Below are positions 8,426 through 15,610 of a stretch of DNA of 15,934 nt, piece by piece. Positions within the stretch are counted from its first letter, which is position 1; each line of letters opens with the position of its first letter. The position numbers and the translations under genes are program-made. Below the pieces are notes generated by a model, which was given only the letters and a program-made list of their open reading frames with translations, was not told the DNA's origin and ran no database searches. The DNA comes from Bacteroidota bacterium (GTDB taxonomy: Bacteria > Bacteroidota > Bacteroidia > Bacteroidales > Prolixibacteraceae), in NCBI GenBank assembly GCA_030632865.1, contig DAOVTY010000039.1, positions 1-15,934 of the forward strand, written 5' to 3'.

Positions 8426-9697
8426 ATGAAAAACAACGAAACCAAGTATCCTATTTTTGTAAATTTTCTGTTGCATTTGCATCCTTACATGCTAAATAAA
8501 CAAGCTGTTAAATTCTCAAGAACATTCGGTCTTGGTGGTATTAATGCATTGTTGTTCGTAATTTTAACTGTTACCGGAATACTTATGCGTTTCTTTTATG
8601 TGCCAACTCCCGAGGGTGCTTATGATTCGATAGTATCATTTCAGAATCAAAGTATTCTTGGAACTCTTATTCGTAATATTCATCATTGGAGCGCAATGTT
8701 TATGGTTGTTGCGGCTTTTTTGCATTTACTGCGGGTATTCTATTCTCAATCTATTTTTTACGAACGAAGAAAAAATTGGTATTACGGACTTGCTCTTTTT
8801 ATAGTTGTTTTAGCTTTTAATTTTACCGGATACCTTTTACCGTGGGATCAATTGTCTTTTTGGGCAGTTACTATAATGACAAATATTGTTGAGTATTTAC
8901 CCTTTGTTGGAGATTCTTTCGCAAATATGATAAGGGGTGGCGAAACAGTTAACGAAAATACGTTGTTAAATTTTTACACTTTTCATACAGCATTATTACC
9001 GTTACTATTTGTAATTTTTGCAATGCTACATATTTGGATGGTTCGTAAAGCCAGAGGTGTAACAGTGGCCAACAACAACGAAAACGAAATGGTTAATGTT
9101 TATCCGGCTTTAATTCAGAAAGAGATAATTGTTGCACTTTCTTTAGTAGTTTTTATTGTGCTTTTTGCACTATTTTTCGATGCTCCATTGTTAGAAAAGG
9201 CAAACCCATTGATAAGCCCAAATCCAAGTAAAGCACCTTGGTATTTTATGGGAATTCAAGAGTTATTAATACACCTACATCCATTTGTTGCAACTGTTGT
9301 AATTCCGTTGGCATTAACAATTTTTTTCATTTATATTCCTAAAATTAATATTGATAAAGATAAAGTAGGTACTTGGCTGTACTCTGCAAAAGGTAAAAGT
9401 ATTATAATACTGTCAACAGTTTTTTCATCAATTATAACAATTTTATTAATTGTTATTTTCGAGTATTTGTTGCATCTCAATCAATTAAATATGTTGCTAT
9501 TTATAAGTACCGGAATAATTCCGTTATTTATGTTTTTAGTGCCGTCATTTGCTTTTCTACTTTATTTAAAAATGGCAAAAAAAGCAGATAAATTGGAATT
9601 GATAATTTCTGTAACTACAATAATTTTTACGTCATATATTATAATGAGTTTAATTGGGATTTGGTTTAGAGGGGAAGGAATGCATTTAATTTTTTAA
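8426..9697 (+). CDS. Cytochrome b, quinol-oxidising subunit of a Rieske/cytochrome b complex
   Basis: Inner-membrane diheme cytochrome b, 423 residues, with about nine membrane spans. The heme ligands are visible as H86 (NIHHWSA) with H187 (FHTALL), and H100 (FLHLLR) with H202 (LHIWMV). Spacing of 14 and 15 matches cytochrome b6 rather than mitochondrial-type cytochrome b, where the second pair is 14 apart. The Qo-site helix motif is GYLLPWDQLSFWAV near 135-148. The C-terminal half (from about 235) is fused on, as in cytochrome b rather than split as in b6/subunit IV, and has about five spans. The PEWY motif reads APWY (270-273), so the usual glutamate is absent. The cysteine that binds heme c_n in b6f is glycine (FGLGGI, G35). 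The Rieske gene follows after 1 bp. Function: quinol, probably menaquinol, oxidation with bifurcation between the hemes and the Rieske centre. Confidence 0.95.
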   Translation: MKNNETKYPIFVNFLLHLHPYMLNKQAVKFSRTFGLGGINALLFVILTVTGILMRFFYVPTPEGAYDSIVSFQNQSILGTLIRNIHHWSAMFMVVAAFLHLLRVFYSQSIFYERRKNWYYGLALFIVVLAFNFTGYLLPWDQLSFWAVTIMTNIVEYLPFVGDSFANMIRGGETVNENTLLNFYTFHTALLPLLFVIFAMLHIWMVRKARGVTVANNNENEMVNVYPALIQKEIIVALSLVVFIVLFALFFDAPLLEKANPLISPNPSKAPWYFMGIQELLIHLHPFVATVVIPLALTIFFIYIPKINIDKDKVGTWLYSAKGKSIIILSTVFSSIITILLIVIFEYLLHLNQLNMLLFISTGIIPLFMFLVPSFAFLLYLKMAKKADKLELIISVTTIIFTSYIIMSLIGIWFRGEGMHLIF

Positions 9698-9698
9698 T

Positions 9699-10160
9699 AT
9701 GGGTAAAAATATTTTCAGACGAAGTTTTATAAAAAAGGCAATTATTGCTATTGTAAGTTTAGAAGCAGCTTATTTAATTTTTGATGTGTTCAAAAATAAA
9801 TCAAAAGATAAATTGGGCTCAGAGATGTTTATAGCTGGAAATTCAGCTAGATTTGAGAAAAATAAAATGTATCCTTTTAATTCGGGTAAATTTTATTTAT
9901 CGGTTTTCGAAGATGGCGGAATGTTGGCAATTTCGATAAAATGCACACATTTAGGATGTATTGTTCAACCAAACAACGATGGGTTTCTTTGTCCATGCCA
10001 CGCATCAGCTTTCGATAAGCATGGAGAGGTTTTATCTCCACCGGCAACTCGCGCACTCGATATCTTTCCTATCAGTATAGAAAAAGGAGAAGTTTTAGTT
10101 GACACGAGTAATCCGATAAAAAGAAAAGGTTTCAGAAAATCTCAACTAACTTATGTTTAA
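9699..10160 (+). CDS. Rieske 2Fe-2S protein of the cytochrome b complex
   Basis: A 153-residue membrane-anchored iron-sulfur protein that takes one electron from quinol at the Qo site and passes it to the partner cytochrome. Cluster motifs are complete: C82-T-H84-L-G-C87 and C98-P-C100-H101. The 2Fe-2S ligands are C82, H84, C98 and H101, and a C87-C100 disulfide is expected. The second box continues ASAFD instead of the common GS. The N-terminus has a Tat-type signature, RRSFIKK from R7-R8, followed by a hydrophobic stretch (about 14-30) that serves as uncleaved anchor, as usual for Rieske proteins exported folded. A basic tail (KRKGFRK) ends the protein. It starts 1 bp after the cytochrome b stop and ends 3 bp before the octaheme gene, so the three are surely one transcript. 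Confidence 0.96.
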   Translation: MGKNIFRRSFIKKAIIAIVSLEAAYLIFDVFKNKSKDKLGSEMFIAGNSARFEKNKMYPFNSGKFYLSVFEDGGMLAISIKCTHLGCIVQPNNDGFLCPCHASAFDKHGEVLSPPATRALDIFPISIEKGEVLVDTSNPIKRKGFRKSQLTYV

Positions 10161-10163
10161 GCT

Positions 10164-12419
10164 ATGAATAAGAAGCATTATAAAATAGCAAAAAGCACTC
10201 TTGTAATTGTGATTTTGCTACTTCTACCGGCATATATTTTAATCCAGATTATTTTCCCTGACAAATCTAAAAATGCAGAAACCACCTACGAATTTGTTGG
10301 TAAAGAAACTTGTATAGAATGTCATCAGGCCGAATATGATGATTGGACTGGTTCCGATCATGATTTAGCAATGGATTACGCAAATGACTCATCAGTTTTA
10401 GGCGATTTCAATAATGCAACACTAACAACCAATAATCTAACTCATAAATGCTATAAAAGAGACAACAAATTTTATGTTTTGACTGACGGTGAAAATGGTG
10501 AAATGAAAGAATATGAAGTTAAGTATGTTTTTGGTTACACTCCCTTGCAGCAGTATTTAGTTGAGTTTGAGGGAGGTCGTTTACAAACCTTGGCTTTAAC
10601 TTGGAATACATTAGAAGAGAACTGGTATTATATGGCAGACTCTGTTTATACAGGTATGGGAGTTACTCACACAAACTGGTTACACTGGACAAATCAGGCA
10701 CAGAACTGGAATTCGATGTGTGCCGATTGCCACTCTACAAATCTTCAAAAAGGGTACGATACAAACACTGATACTTATAATACAACATGGTCTGAAATTG
10801 ATGTGAGTTGCGAGGCTTGTCATGGTCCATCGTCGGATCATTTGAAATGGGCAAACCTTGCAGAATATGCGCGTAAAGATTTTGAGAATTATGGTTTAAC
10901 TGTTAAAACAAGCGGAATAGATAACCGACAATATGTAGATAATTGTGTGCGTTGTCACTCTCGCAGGGTTGCATTAACAGATTTTAATTATCAAACTAAA
11001 AGCATTTATAATCACACAATCCCTAATTTGCCGGTTGAACCTAGCTGGCACATCGATGGTCAGATACAAGACGAGGATTATGTTTATGCATCATTCACGC
11101 AAAGTAGGATGTTTATGAACGATATACAATGTAACGACTGTCATAATGTACATTCTGGCAAACTTATTTTAGATGGAAATGATCTTTGTTTACAGTGTCA
11201 TAAAGCAGAAGATTACGATACAAAAACGCACACATTTCATAAAGATTTTGGAGAAGATGGCGAAGCTGTAATTTCCGATTCGGGAGTTTTATTTGAAGTT
11301 GGCACAGGAACAGAATGTATTAACTGCCACATGCACGGGCAAAAATATATGGGGGTAGATTATCGGCGCGACCACAGTTTTAGAATTCCTCGACCCGATT
11401 TATCAGAAAAAAACGGTACGCCAAATGCGTGTAACCAGTGTCACAAAAACGAAACTAATAATTGGTCGCAAACATATATCGAAAAATGGTTCGGCGTAAG
11501 TCGTCCTTACCAATATGGCGAAGCTTTTAGCGATGCAAATAATGGGAAAGACAGTGCCGATGTTCAACTTAAAAAAATTATTGATAACGATTTATATCCA
11601 ATAAGTATTAGAAGTGCAGCTTTTAATTATTTAAGCAATAACCCTGAAAATGCTGTACTGATTAATCAAGCTTTGCAAAATATAGAGCCGTCGATTCGTT
11701 TGGCGGCATTAACACAATTTAGTATTAACTCGGCAAATGACTTGACAAAATTGTTGCCTCTACTTTACGACGAAATAAAAGCTGTACGACTTGAAGTTGT
11801 AAATATGTTATCTTTTTTAGATCCGAATCTCATTCCGGAAAAATACAAAAAAACATATAGAGAAGTGCTGGCTGAAAGGTTCGAAGGATTGGTTTATAAT
11901 TCTGATTTTCCGGGAGGGAAATTTAATCTTGCTAACCATTATTTTGTCGAAAAAGATTACAAAAAAGCAGAGGAGTATTATTTGAAATCTATTGAGCAAG
12001 ACGAAGAACTTCATATTGTTGAAATGAATTTAGCAAATTTGTATAGTACTATTGGCGAGCCTTTAAAAGCAGAAAAAGTTCTTGAGGAATATGTAAAAAT
12101 TAATCCGGAAAATGGTCTCGTACTTTACAATTACGGATTAATTTTATCGGAGAATAAAAAGTATGAAGAATCGCTAGAGTACTTAATAAAAGCAAGCAGC
12201 TTTTCGCCAGCAAATAGCAGAATAGATTATAATGTTGCTATGCTTTACGATTTTTTTGACGATAAAATAAACGCTGAAAAATATTTGAAAATATCAATTG
12301 AAAAAGATAATCTTAACTTATCTAATTATTCGAATTTGCTTAATTTTTATAATCAAAATGGGTATAAAAATAAAGCAGACGAATTAGCTGAAGAGATGAA
12401 AAATAAATTTCCAAACTAA
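10164..12419 (+). CDS. Octaheme c-type cytochrome with HEAT-like and TPR tail
   Basis: A 751-residue exported multiheme cytochrome, presumably the electron-accepting partner of the Rieske/cytochrome b subunits in the place of c1 or f. An N-terminal membrane segment (about 11-31) acts as signal anchor. Eight CXXCH motifs begin at C50, C186, C216, C261, C323, C342, C385 and C423. The first has the form CIECHQAEYDDWTGSDHDLAM, like cytochrome c554-family and doubled-CXXCH proteins. Possible distal histidines lie at H66, H226, H330, H391 and H404 (DHSFRIPRP). Residues about 468-555 look HEAT-like (IRSAAFNYL, IRLAALTQF, VRLEVVNML), and about 585-745 contain TPR repeats (KFNLANHYFVEKDYKKAEEYY and similar). 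The tail may dock another redox partner. There is no active-site lysine motif of NrfA type (CXXCK) and no HAO-type signature, so catalysis on nitrogen compounds is not supported. It is the last gene of the operon; a terminator hairpin starts 21 bp after the stop. Confidence 0.9.
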   Translation: MNKKHYKIAKSTLVIVILLLLPAYILIQIIFPDKSKNAETTYEFVGKETCIECHQAEYDDWTGSDHDLAMDYANDSSVLGDFNNATLTTNNLTHKCYKRDNKFYVLTDGENGEMKEYEVKYVFGYTPLQQYLVEFEGGRLQTLALTWNTLEENWYYMADSVYTGMGVTHTNWLHWTNQAQNWNSMCADCHSTNLQKGYDTNTDTYNTTWSEIDVSCEACHGPSSDHLKWANLAEYARKDFENYGLTVKTSGIDNRQYVDNCVRCHSRRVALTDFNYQTKSIYNHTIPNLPVEPSWHIDGQIQDEDYVYASFTQSRMFMNDIQCNDCHNVHSGKLILDGNDLCLQCHKAEDYDTKTHTFHKDFGEDGEAVISDSGVLFEVGTGTECINCHMHGQKYMGVDYRRDHSFRIPRPDLSEKNGTPNACNQCHKNETNNWSQTYIEKWFGVSRPYQYGEAFSDANNGKDSADVQLKKIIDNDLYPISIRSAAFNYLSNNPENAVLINQALQNIEPSIRLAALTQFSINSANDLTKLLPLLYDEIKAVRLEVVNMLSFLDPNLIPEKYKKTYREVLAERFEGLVYNSDFPGGKFNLANHYFVEKDYKKAEEYYLKSIEQDEELHIVEMNLANLYSTIGEPLKAEKVLEEYVKINPENGLVLYNYGLILSENKKYEESLEYLIKASSFSPANSRIDYNVAMLYDFFDDKINAEKYLKISIEKDNLNLSNYSNLLNFYNQNGYKNKADELAEEMKNKFPN

Positions 12420-12439
12420 TTCTAATTTCATACAAAAAT

Positions 12440-12496
12440 AAATTGGGTATTTATATAGGTTTTACTCTTTAATTAAACCCAATAAATACCCAATTT
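12440..12496. terminator. Bidirectional terminator between convergent genes
   Basis: Perfect 15-bp arms (AAATTGGGTATTTAT at 12440-12454, complement at 12482-12496) enclose a second 5-bp stem (GGTTT 12458-12462 with AAACC 12475-12479). The hairpin lies 21 bp after the octaheme stop and 8 bp after the CBM48 gene stop. On the minus strand it is followed by a U-rich run (complement of 12433-12439). Confidence 0.8.
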
Positions 12497-12504
12497 GAAT
12501 TAAC

Positions 12505-12813
12505 TTAAATTGCTTCAACAATGCAATTCTCAGCACCAAAACTATTGATTATATAGCTATCTGCTTTTAAATCGTTATACCACTCTTTTTCGTTAACTAA
12601 ATAACGAAATTGGTACGACTTTCCTTTTTCAAGTTCCAGCAAAGTTGTAAAATCACCCGATTTAAGTTTTTTCATTTCATTGGCATCTTCATTCCAATTA
12701 TTAAAATCGCCTACTAAAGTTACTTTTTCTGCACCTTTTGTTATCTCTTCTGTAAATCGAAATGTTACTTTACAAACAGGCTTCGATTTTAATGTTTGTT
12801 TCTTTAAACTCAT
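12505..12813 (-). CDS. Small CBM48/isoamylase early-set domain protein
   Basis: A 102-residue cytoplasmic protein that consists almost only of a glycogen-binding-type beta-sandwich (CBM48, early-set domain of isoamylases and AMPK beta subunits). The signature runs VTLVGDFNNWN (31-41), then a beta-strand region YQFRYLVNEKEWYND (67-81) and the closing strand with N90 and FGAENCIVE. Tryptophans W40 and W78 are the kind of residues that stack on glucan in this family. There is no signal peptide and no catalytic domain. Stand-alone proteins of this kind are frequent in Bacteroidota, but their role is unclear; glycogen binding or regulation is an inference from the fold. It is convergent to the cytochrome operon and divergent from the nucleotidase gene. 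No strong promoter match was found for it. Confidence 0.87.
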   Translation of the reverse strand: MSLKKQTLKSKPVCKVTFRFTEEITKGAEKVTLVGDFNNWNEDANEMKKLKSGDFTTLLELEKGKSYQFRYLVNEKEWYNDLKADSYIINSFGAENCIVEAI

Positions 12814-12957
12814 AATAATAAATTAATTAATAATGTGTGTTTTTGATTTTCGGTACAAAGAAGAAGTCAAATCAGAAAAACTGTGCCGTTACATTAAAAT
12901 TGAACCAATATTTTAGCACAAAATTAACATCTTATAAAACAACAATTCATACAAAAA

Positions 12958-12976
12958 AATGTTACTTGTAAACATT
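12958..12976. promoter_or_regulatory. Inverted repeat upstream of the nucleotidase promoter
   Basis: AATGTT (12958-12963) and AACATT (12971-12976) are separated by 7 bp. The repeat lies about 50 bp upstream of the -7 element, in the divergent spacer between the CBM48 and nucleotidase genes. It is a possible regulator site; chance is a fair alternative in such AT-rich DNA. Confidence 0.25.
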
Positions 12977-13024
12977 AAAAAAATAACAATCTATTAAAAT
13001 TCGCTGTTAATTTTCAAATTGCTG

Positions 13025-13032
13025 TAACTTTG
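13025..13032 (+). promoter_or_regulatory. Bacteroidota -7 promoter element for the nucleotidase gene
   Basis: TAACTTTG matches TAnnTTTG exactly and ends 4 bp before the ATG at 13037. Transcription would therefore start at or next to the start codon. The -33 element is not clear. Confidence 0.55.
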
Positions 13033-13036
13033 TATT

Positions 13037-14464
13037 ATGAAAACATTTTATGCAATTATTTTCATATTGTTTATCTTTATTTTTGGTTGTTCAAAAACCG
13101 ATAAAACAGAAAATAATGTTACAAAAAATCTCACTATATTTTTTGTAAACGACGTACATGGACAAATTGAGAACTTTTCGAAAGTAAAACATATTATTGA
13201 TGCTGAGCGAGAAAACACAAATGTTATTGTGGCAAGTAGTGGCGATCTCTTTTCTGGTAATCCAGCAGTCGATAATTACTCAGAAAAAGGCTACCCAATA
13301 ATCGATATAATGAATCAAATTGGTTTTGACATTGCAGTACTTGGAAACCATGAATTTGATTATGGAGTTGAAATACTAAAAGATAGAATTGAACAATCGC
13401 AATTTCAATGGGTTTGTGCAAATGTTGATGTAAATAACAGTGGGTTGCCACAACCTCCGGCTTATTCTACAATTACTATCGACGATTTAAAAATCACATT
13501 TTTGGGTTTAGTTGAGACCGCCGGTTCTAACAATAAAATAATCCCATCGTCGCACCCAGGTAAAATAAAAGATCTTACTTTTTATAGGGCACAAAACATA
13601 GTAAAAAGTTTTATAAACACAAAAGATATTGAAGATGCAGACCTTTTTATAGCTCTCTCTCATTTAGGGTTTTATGGCTTTGAAGATAATCTAGGAGATT
13701 ATCAGCTTGCCCAACAAAATTATTTTTTTGATATGATAATTGGGGGACACTCGCATGCAATAATTGATACAACAATCTCCAACATTCCAATTTTTCAGAC
13801 TGGAAGTTATTTACACAATCTCGGTAAAATTGTAATATCCATTAATAACAAATCTATTAAATCTGTAAATTTCGAGCTAATAGATTTAGACAATTACCAG
13901 CATCACGACGATCAATTAAAAGCTTCAATAGAAACATATAATAATCTGCCAGAATTAAATGAGGTAATTGGTTATTCGCATCAATATCATTCGCGCCAGC
14001 AATTGGGTTGTTTTTATACCGATGCAATGAGATTAAAAATGAATGTAGATGTTTCTTTTCAAAATACAGGAGGCATTCGTACCAGCCTCGACCAAGGGAA
14101 TATTACTAAACGCGAGATATTCGAAATCTCACCATTTAATAATGGAACAATTATATTCGAAATGACGGTTGCAGAGATCAAACAGTTTTTAATTGGGTCT
14201 GAATCAGGCTTCTATTATTCCGGTGTCTACATTAGAAAAGTTGGTGACGAAATAGAGATTCAGGATCTTAAAGACCGCAAAATCCCTGATGATTATATTT
14301 TAAAAGTTGGAATAAACGATTACATTCCAGCAGTTAACAATATTTTTTTCCCTGATAATGGAATTGCTCAACCATTAACTGCTGCCGAAACCTTAATTGC
14401 CTATTTGCAAGAGATAAATAACGAAGTTAATTACCAATACTGTAACCAGTATTTTAGATATTAA
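13037..14464 (+). CDS. Lipoprotein 5'-nucleotidase/metallophosphoesterase
   Basis: A 475-residue two-domain protein of the 5'-nucleotidase/2',3'-cyclic phosphodiesterase (UshA-like) family, acting on nucleotides outside the inner membrane. The signal peptide ends in a lipobox, IFGC with C18, so it should be lipid-anchored. The N-terminal di-metal phosphoesterase domain has all motifs: NDVHG (D39, H41), SGDLFSG (D70), GNHEFDYG (N104, H105), SHLG (H209) and GGHSH (H238, H240). The C-terminal domain (about 305-475) has the substrate-side motif NTGGIR (343-348) followed by ISPFNN (364-369), as expected for nucleotide binding. It is a little shorter than many relatives but appears complete. The gene for a small beta-barrel protein follows after 5 bp, so the two are co-transcribed. 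Likely role: phosphate or nucleoside salvage. Confidence 0.93.
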   Translation: MKTFYAIIFILFIFIFGCSKTDKTENNVTKNLTIFFVNDVHGQIENFSKVKHIIDAERENTNVIVASSGDLFSGNPAVDNYSEKGYPIIDIMNQIGFDIAVLGNHEFDYGVEILKDRIEQSQFQWVCANVDVNNSGLPQPPAYSTITIDDLKITFLGLVETAGSNNKIIPSSHPGKIKDLTFYRAQNIVKSFINTKDIEDADLFIALSHLGFYGFEDNLGDYQLAQQNYFFDMIIGGHSHAIIDTTISNIPIFQTGSYLHNLGKIVISINNKSIKSVNFELIDLDNYQHHDDQLKASIETYNNLPELNEVIGYSHQYHSRQQLGCFYTDAMRLKMNVDVSFQNTGGIRTSLDQGNITKREIFEISPFNNGTIIFEMTVAEIKQFLIGSESGFYYSGVYIRKVGDEIEIQDLKDRKIPDDYILKVGINDYIPAVNNIFFPDNGIAQPLTAAETLIAYLQEINNEVNYQYCNQYFRY

Positions 14465-14469
14465 ATAGT

Positions 14470-15123
14470 ATGAAAAATGTATTAAAGCTTTTAATTGTTA
14501 TAATTGTAATATCTTCAACTTCAGCAAGTTTAGCTCAAACATTTGGAGTTAAAGCTGGCTTGAATCTTTCTAATATGGTTTACAAAATTGATGATGAAAT
14601 TTATAGTGAGGAGTTTGAAATGAATCCTGGTTTTCATGCAGGAGTTACAGCCGAATTTCCGATTGATGATATGTTCTCTTTTGAAACAGGAGTCCTTATT
14701 TCAACAAAAGGATTTAAAACAAGTAGCAATGAAACTGATCCTGCCGATATATATTCATCAGATCATAAAGTGAATATTTTATATTTAGACATACCGCTTA
14801 CGGCAAAAGTTTTATACAACATTGGAGGAGTAAATGCTTTTGGATTATTTGGTCCGTACATAGATCTTGGATTAAGTGGTAAATCGAAATACGAATCAAC
14901 AGATGAATCCGCTGAGGAGGATATTGAATGGGGGTCGGATAAAGATTTAAAAAGATTGGATCTTGGGCTAGTATTTGGTGTGGGAGTAGAAGTTAACTCA
15001 GTGGAGATAGGTGTGTCTTACAATTTAGGACTAGCAAATATTGCCCCCAATGATGATTATGATTTTTTAGCGAAAAATAATGTACTCGCAATTTCAGTAG
15101 GATATACATTTAGAGGAAAATAG
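14470..15123 (+). CDS. Small outer-membrane beta-barrel protein (PorT-like)
   Basis: A 217-residue exported protein with a clear signal peptide (MKNVLKLLIVIIVISSTSASLA, cleavage near residue 22-23). The mature part shows alternating beta-strands typical of small barrels: FGVKAGLNLSNM at the start, GFHAGVTAEFPI, FSFETGVLISTKGF, LDIPLTAKVLY, GLFGPYIDLGLSGK, LDLGLVFGVGVEV, VEIGVSYNLGLANI, and a closing ISVGYTFRGK. The GxxxGxNxS opening is the usual mark of the Bacteroidota outer-membrane beta-barrel (PorT-like) family. An acidic loop (ESTDESAEEDIEW) lies near 143-155. The function is unknown. It is the second gene of a unit with the nucleotidase, and a hairpin with a T-run follows. Confidence 0.85.
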   Translation: MKNVLKLLIVIIVISSTSASLAQTFGVKAGLNLSNMVYKIDDEIYSEEFEMNPGFHAGVTAEFPIDDMFSFETGVLISTKGFKTSSNETDPADIYSSDHKVNILYLDIPLTAKVLYNIGGVNAFGLFGPYIDLGLSGKSKYESTDESAEEDIEWGSDKDLKRLDLGLVFGVGVEVNSVEIGVSYNLGLANIAPNDDYDFLAKNNVLAISVGYTFRGK

Positions 15124-15176
15124 AGACCCATTCTACAACTTTATTTTTATAAATAAATTAACCCAAAAGAGATAAA

Positions 15177-15202
15177 TCTCAGAATATTTGAGAGCAGTTT
15201 TT
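15177..15202 (+). terminator. Intrinsic terminator after the nucleotidase/beta-barrel unit
   Basis: TCTCA (15177-15181) pairs with TGAGA (15189-15193), extended inward by one G-T and an A-T pair. The stem is followed after GCAG by six T residues (15197-15202). It lies 54 bp after the beta-barrel gene stop. The stem is short and AT-rich, so strength is uncertain. Confidence 0.5.
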
Positions 15203-15305
15203 TATTCAAATTTTTAAAAAAGTAACCTAAATTGAATAATATCTGATTAATAATATTTAACTTTCCCTCATGATTCAATCGTATCAATGTCCGGTTTTCT
15301 TTTAC

Positions 15306-15364
15306 CTCGGGATGCCCGAGTGTCTCGACGAAGATACAGTCTCGCATTAGCTACGCCCGTAGCT
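15306..15364. repeat. Hairpin pair, possible REP-type or mobile-element remnant
   Basis: Two strong hairpins lie close together. CTCGGG-ATG-CCCGAG (15306-15320) has a 6-bp GC-rich stem. AGCTACG-CC-CGTAGCT (15349-15364) has a perfect 7-bp stem. Between them the hexamer GTCTCG occurs twice (15322-15327 and 15340-15345). The block is clearly richer in G+C than its surroundings, as seen for interspersed repeats. An open frame on the minus strand (15147-15347) crosses it but is not convincing as a gene. Confidence 0.45.
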
Positions 15365-15466
15365 TCTATGTTTTCCTATGTTCTTTTTGCTCTCTCTGAA
15401 TTAATTGCTTTTAACTGCAATTATATTAATCCTAAAAATTGATTTGGGATTCTTAAACTTTTTTAA

Positions 15467-15610
15467 ATGAAAACTTCATCAGTGAATAGTGGTTTAGCCG
15501 TTTGTTCCGTTTGTTTTGTTGAAATGCCTGAAAATGGGAATTCATTCAAATTCATTTCATTTAAAGTGAATAATACAAAATGTATTTATAACAATAATCG
15601 ATATTTATGA
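15467..15610 (+). CDS. Possible small ORF overlapping the next gene by ATGA
   Basis: A 47-codon frame from the ATG at 15467 ends in a TGA whose first two bases belong to the ATG of the following gene, giving the classical ATGA overlap of translationally coupled genes. The peptide has a CSVC pair (C13, C16) and a third cysteine C39; it is otherwise unremarkable and lacks a signal peptide. I do not recognise it. No good -7 element precedes it. The overlap is the only real argument that it is translated. Confidence 0.3.
   Translation: MKTSSVNSGLAVCSVCFVEMPENGNSFKFISFKVNNTKCIYNNNRYL

Larger units (their letters stand above)
15124..15606. other. Intergenic region with terminator, hairpin cluster and possible small ORF
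   Basis: This 483-bp stretch has no established gene. In order it holds a terminator-like hairpin (15177-15202), a locally GC-richer block with strong hairpins (about 15290-15365), a further inverted repeat TAATTGC/GCAATTA (15402-15423), and a possible 47-codon ORF that begins at 15467 and overlaps the next gene. Each is described in its own entry. Confidence 0.6.

Noticed and set aside
10164..11600. Possible nitrite reductase or hydroxylamine oxidoreductase role of the octaheme protein
   Set aside because: All eight sites are plain CXXCH; there is no CXXCK and no HAO-type crosslinking signature, and the gene sits in a Rieske/cytochrome b operon.
15147..15347. Minus-strand 66-codon frame across the hairpin cluster
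   Set aside because: It runs through the terminator and a strong hairpin, has no promoter match, and its composition changes abruptly inside the frame. It is better explained as repeat or remnant DNA.
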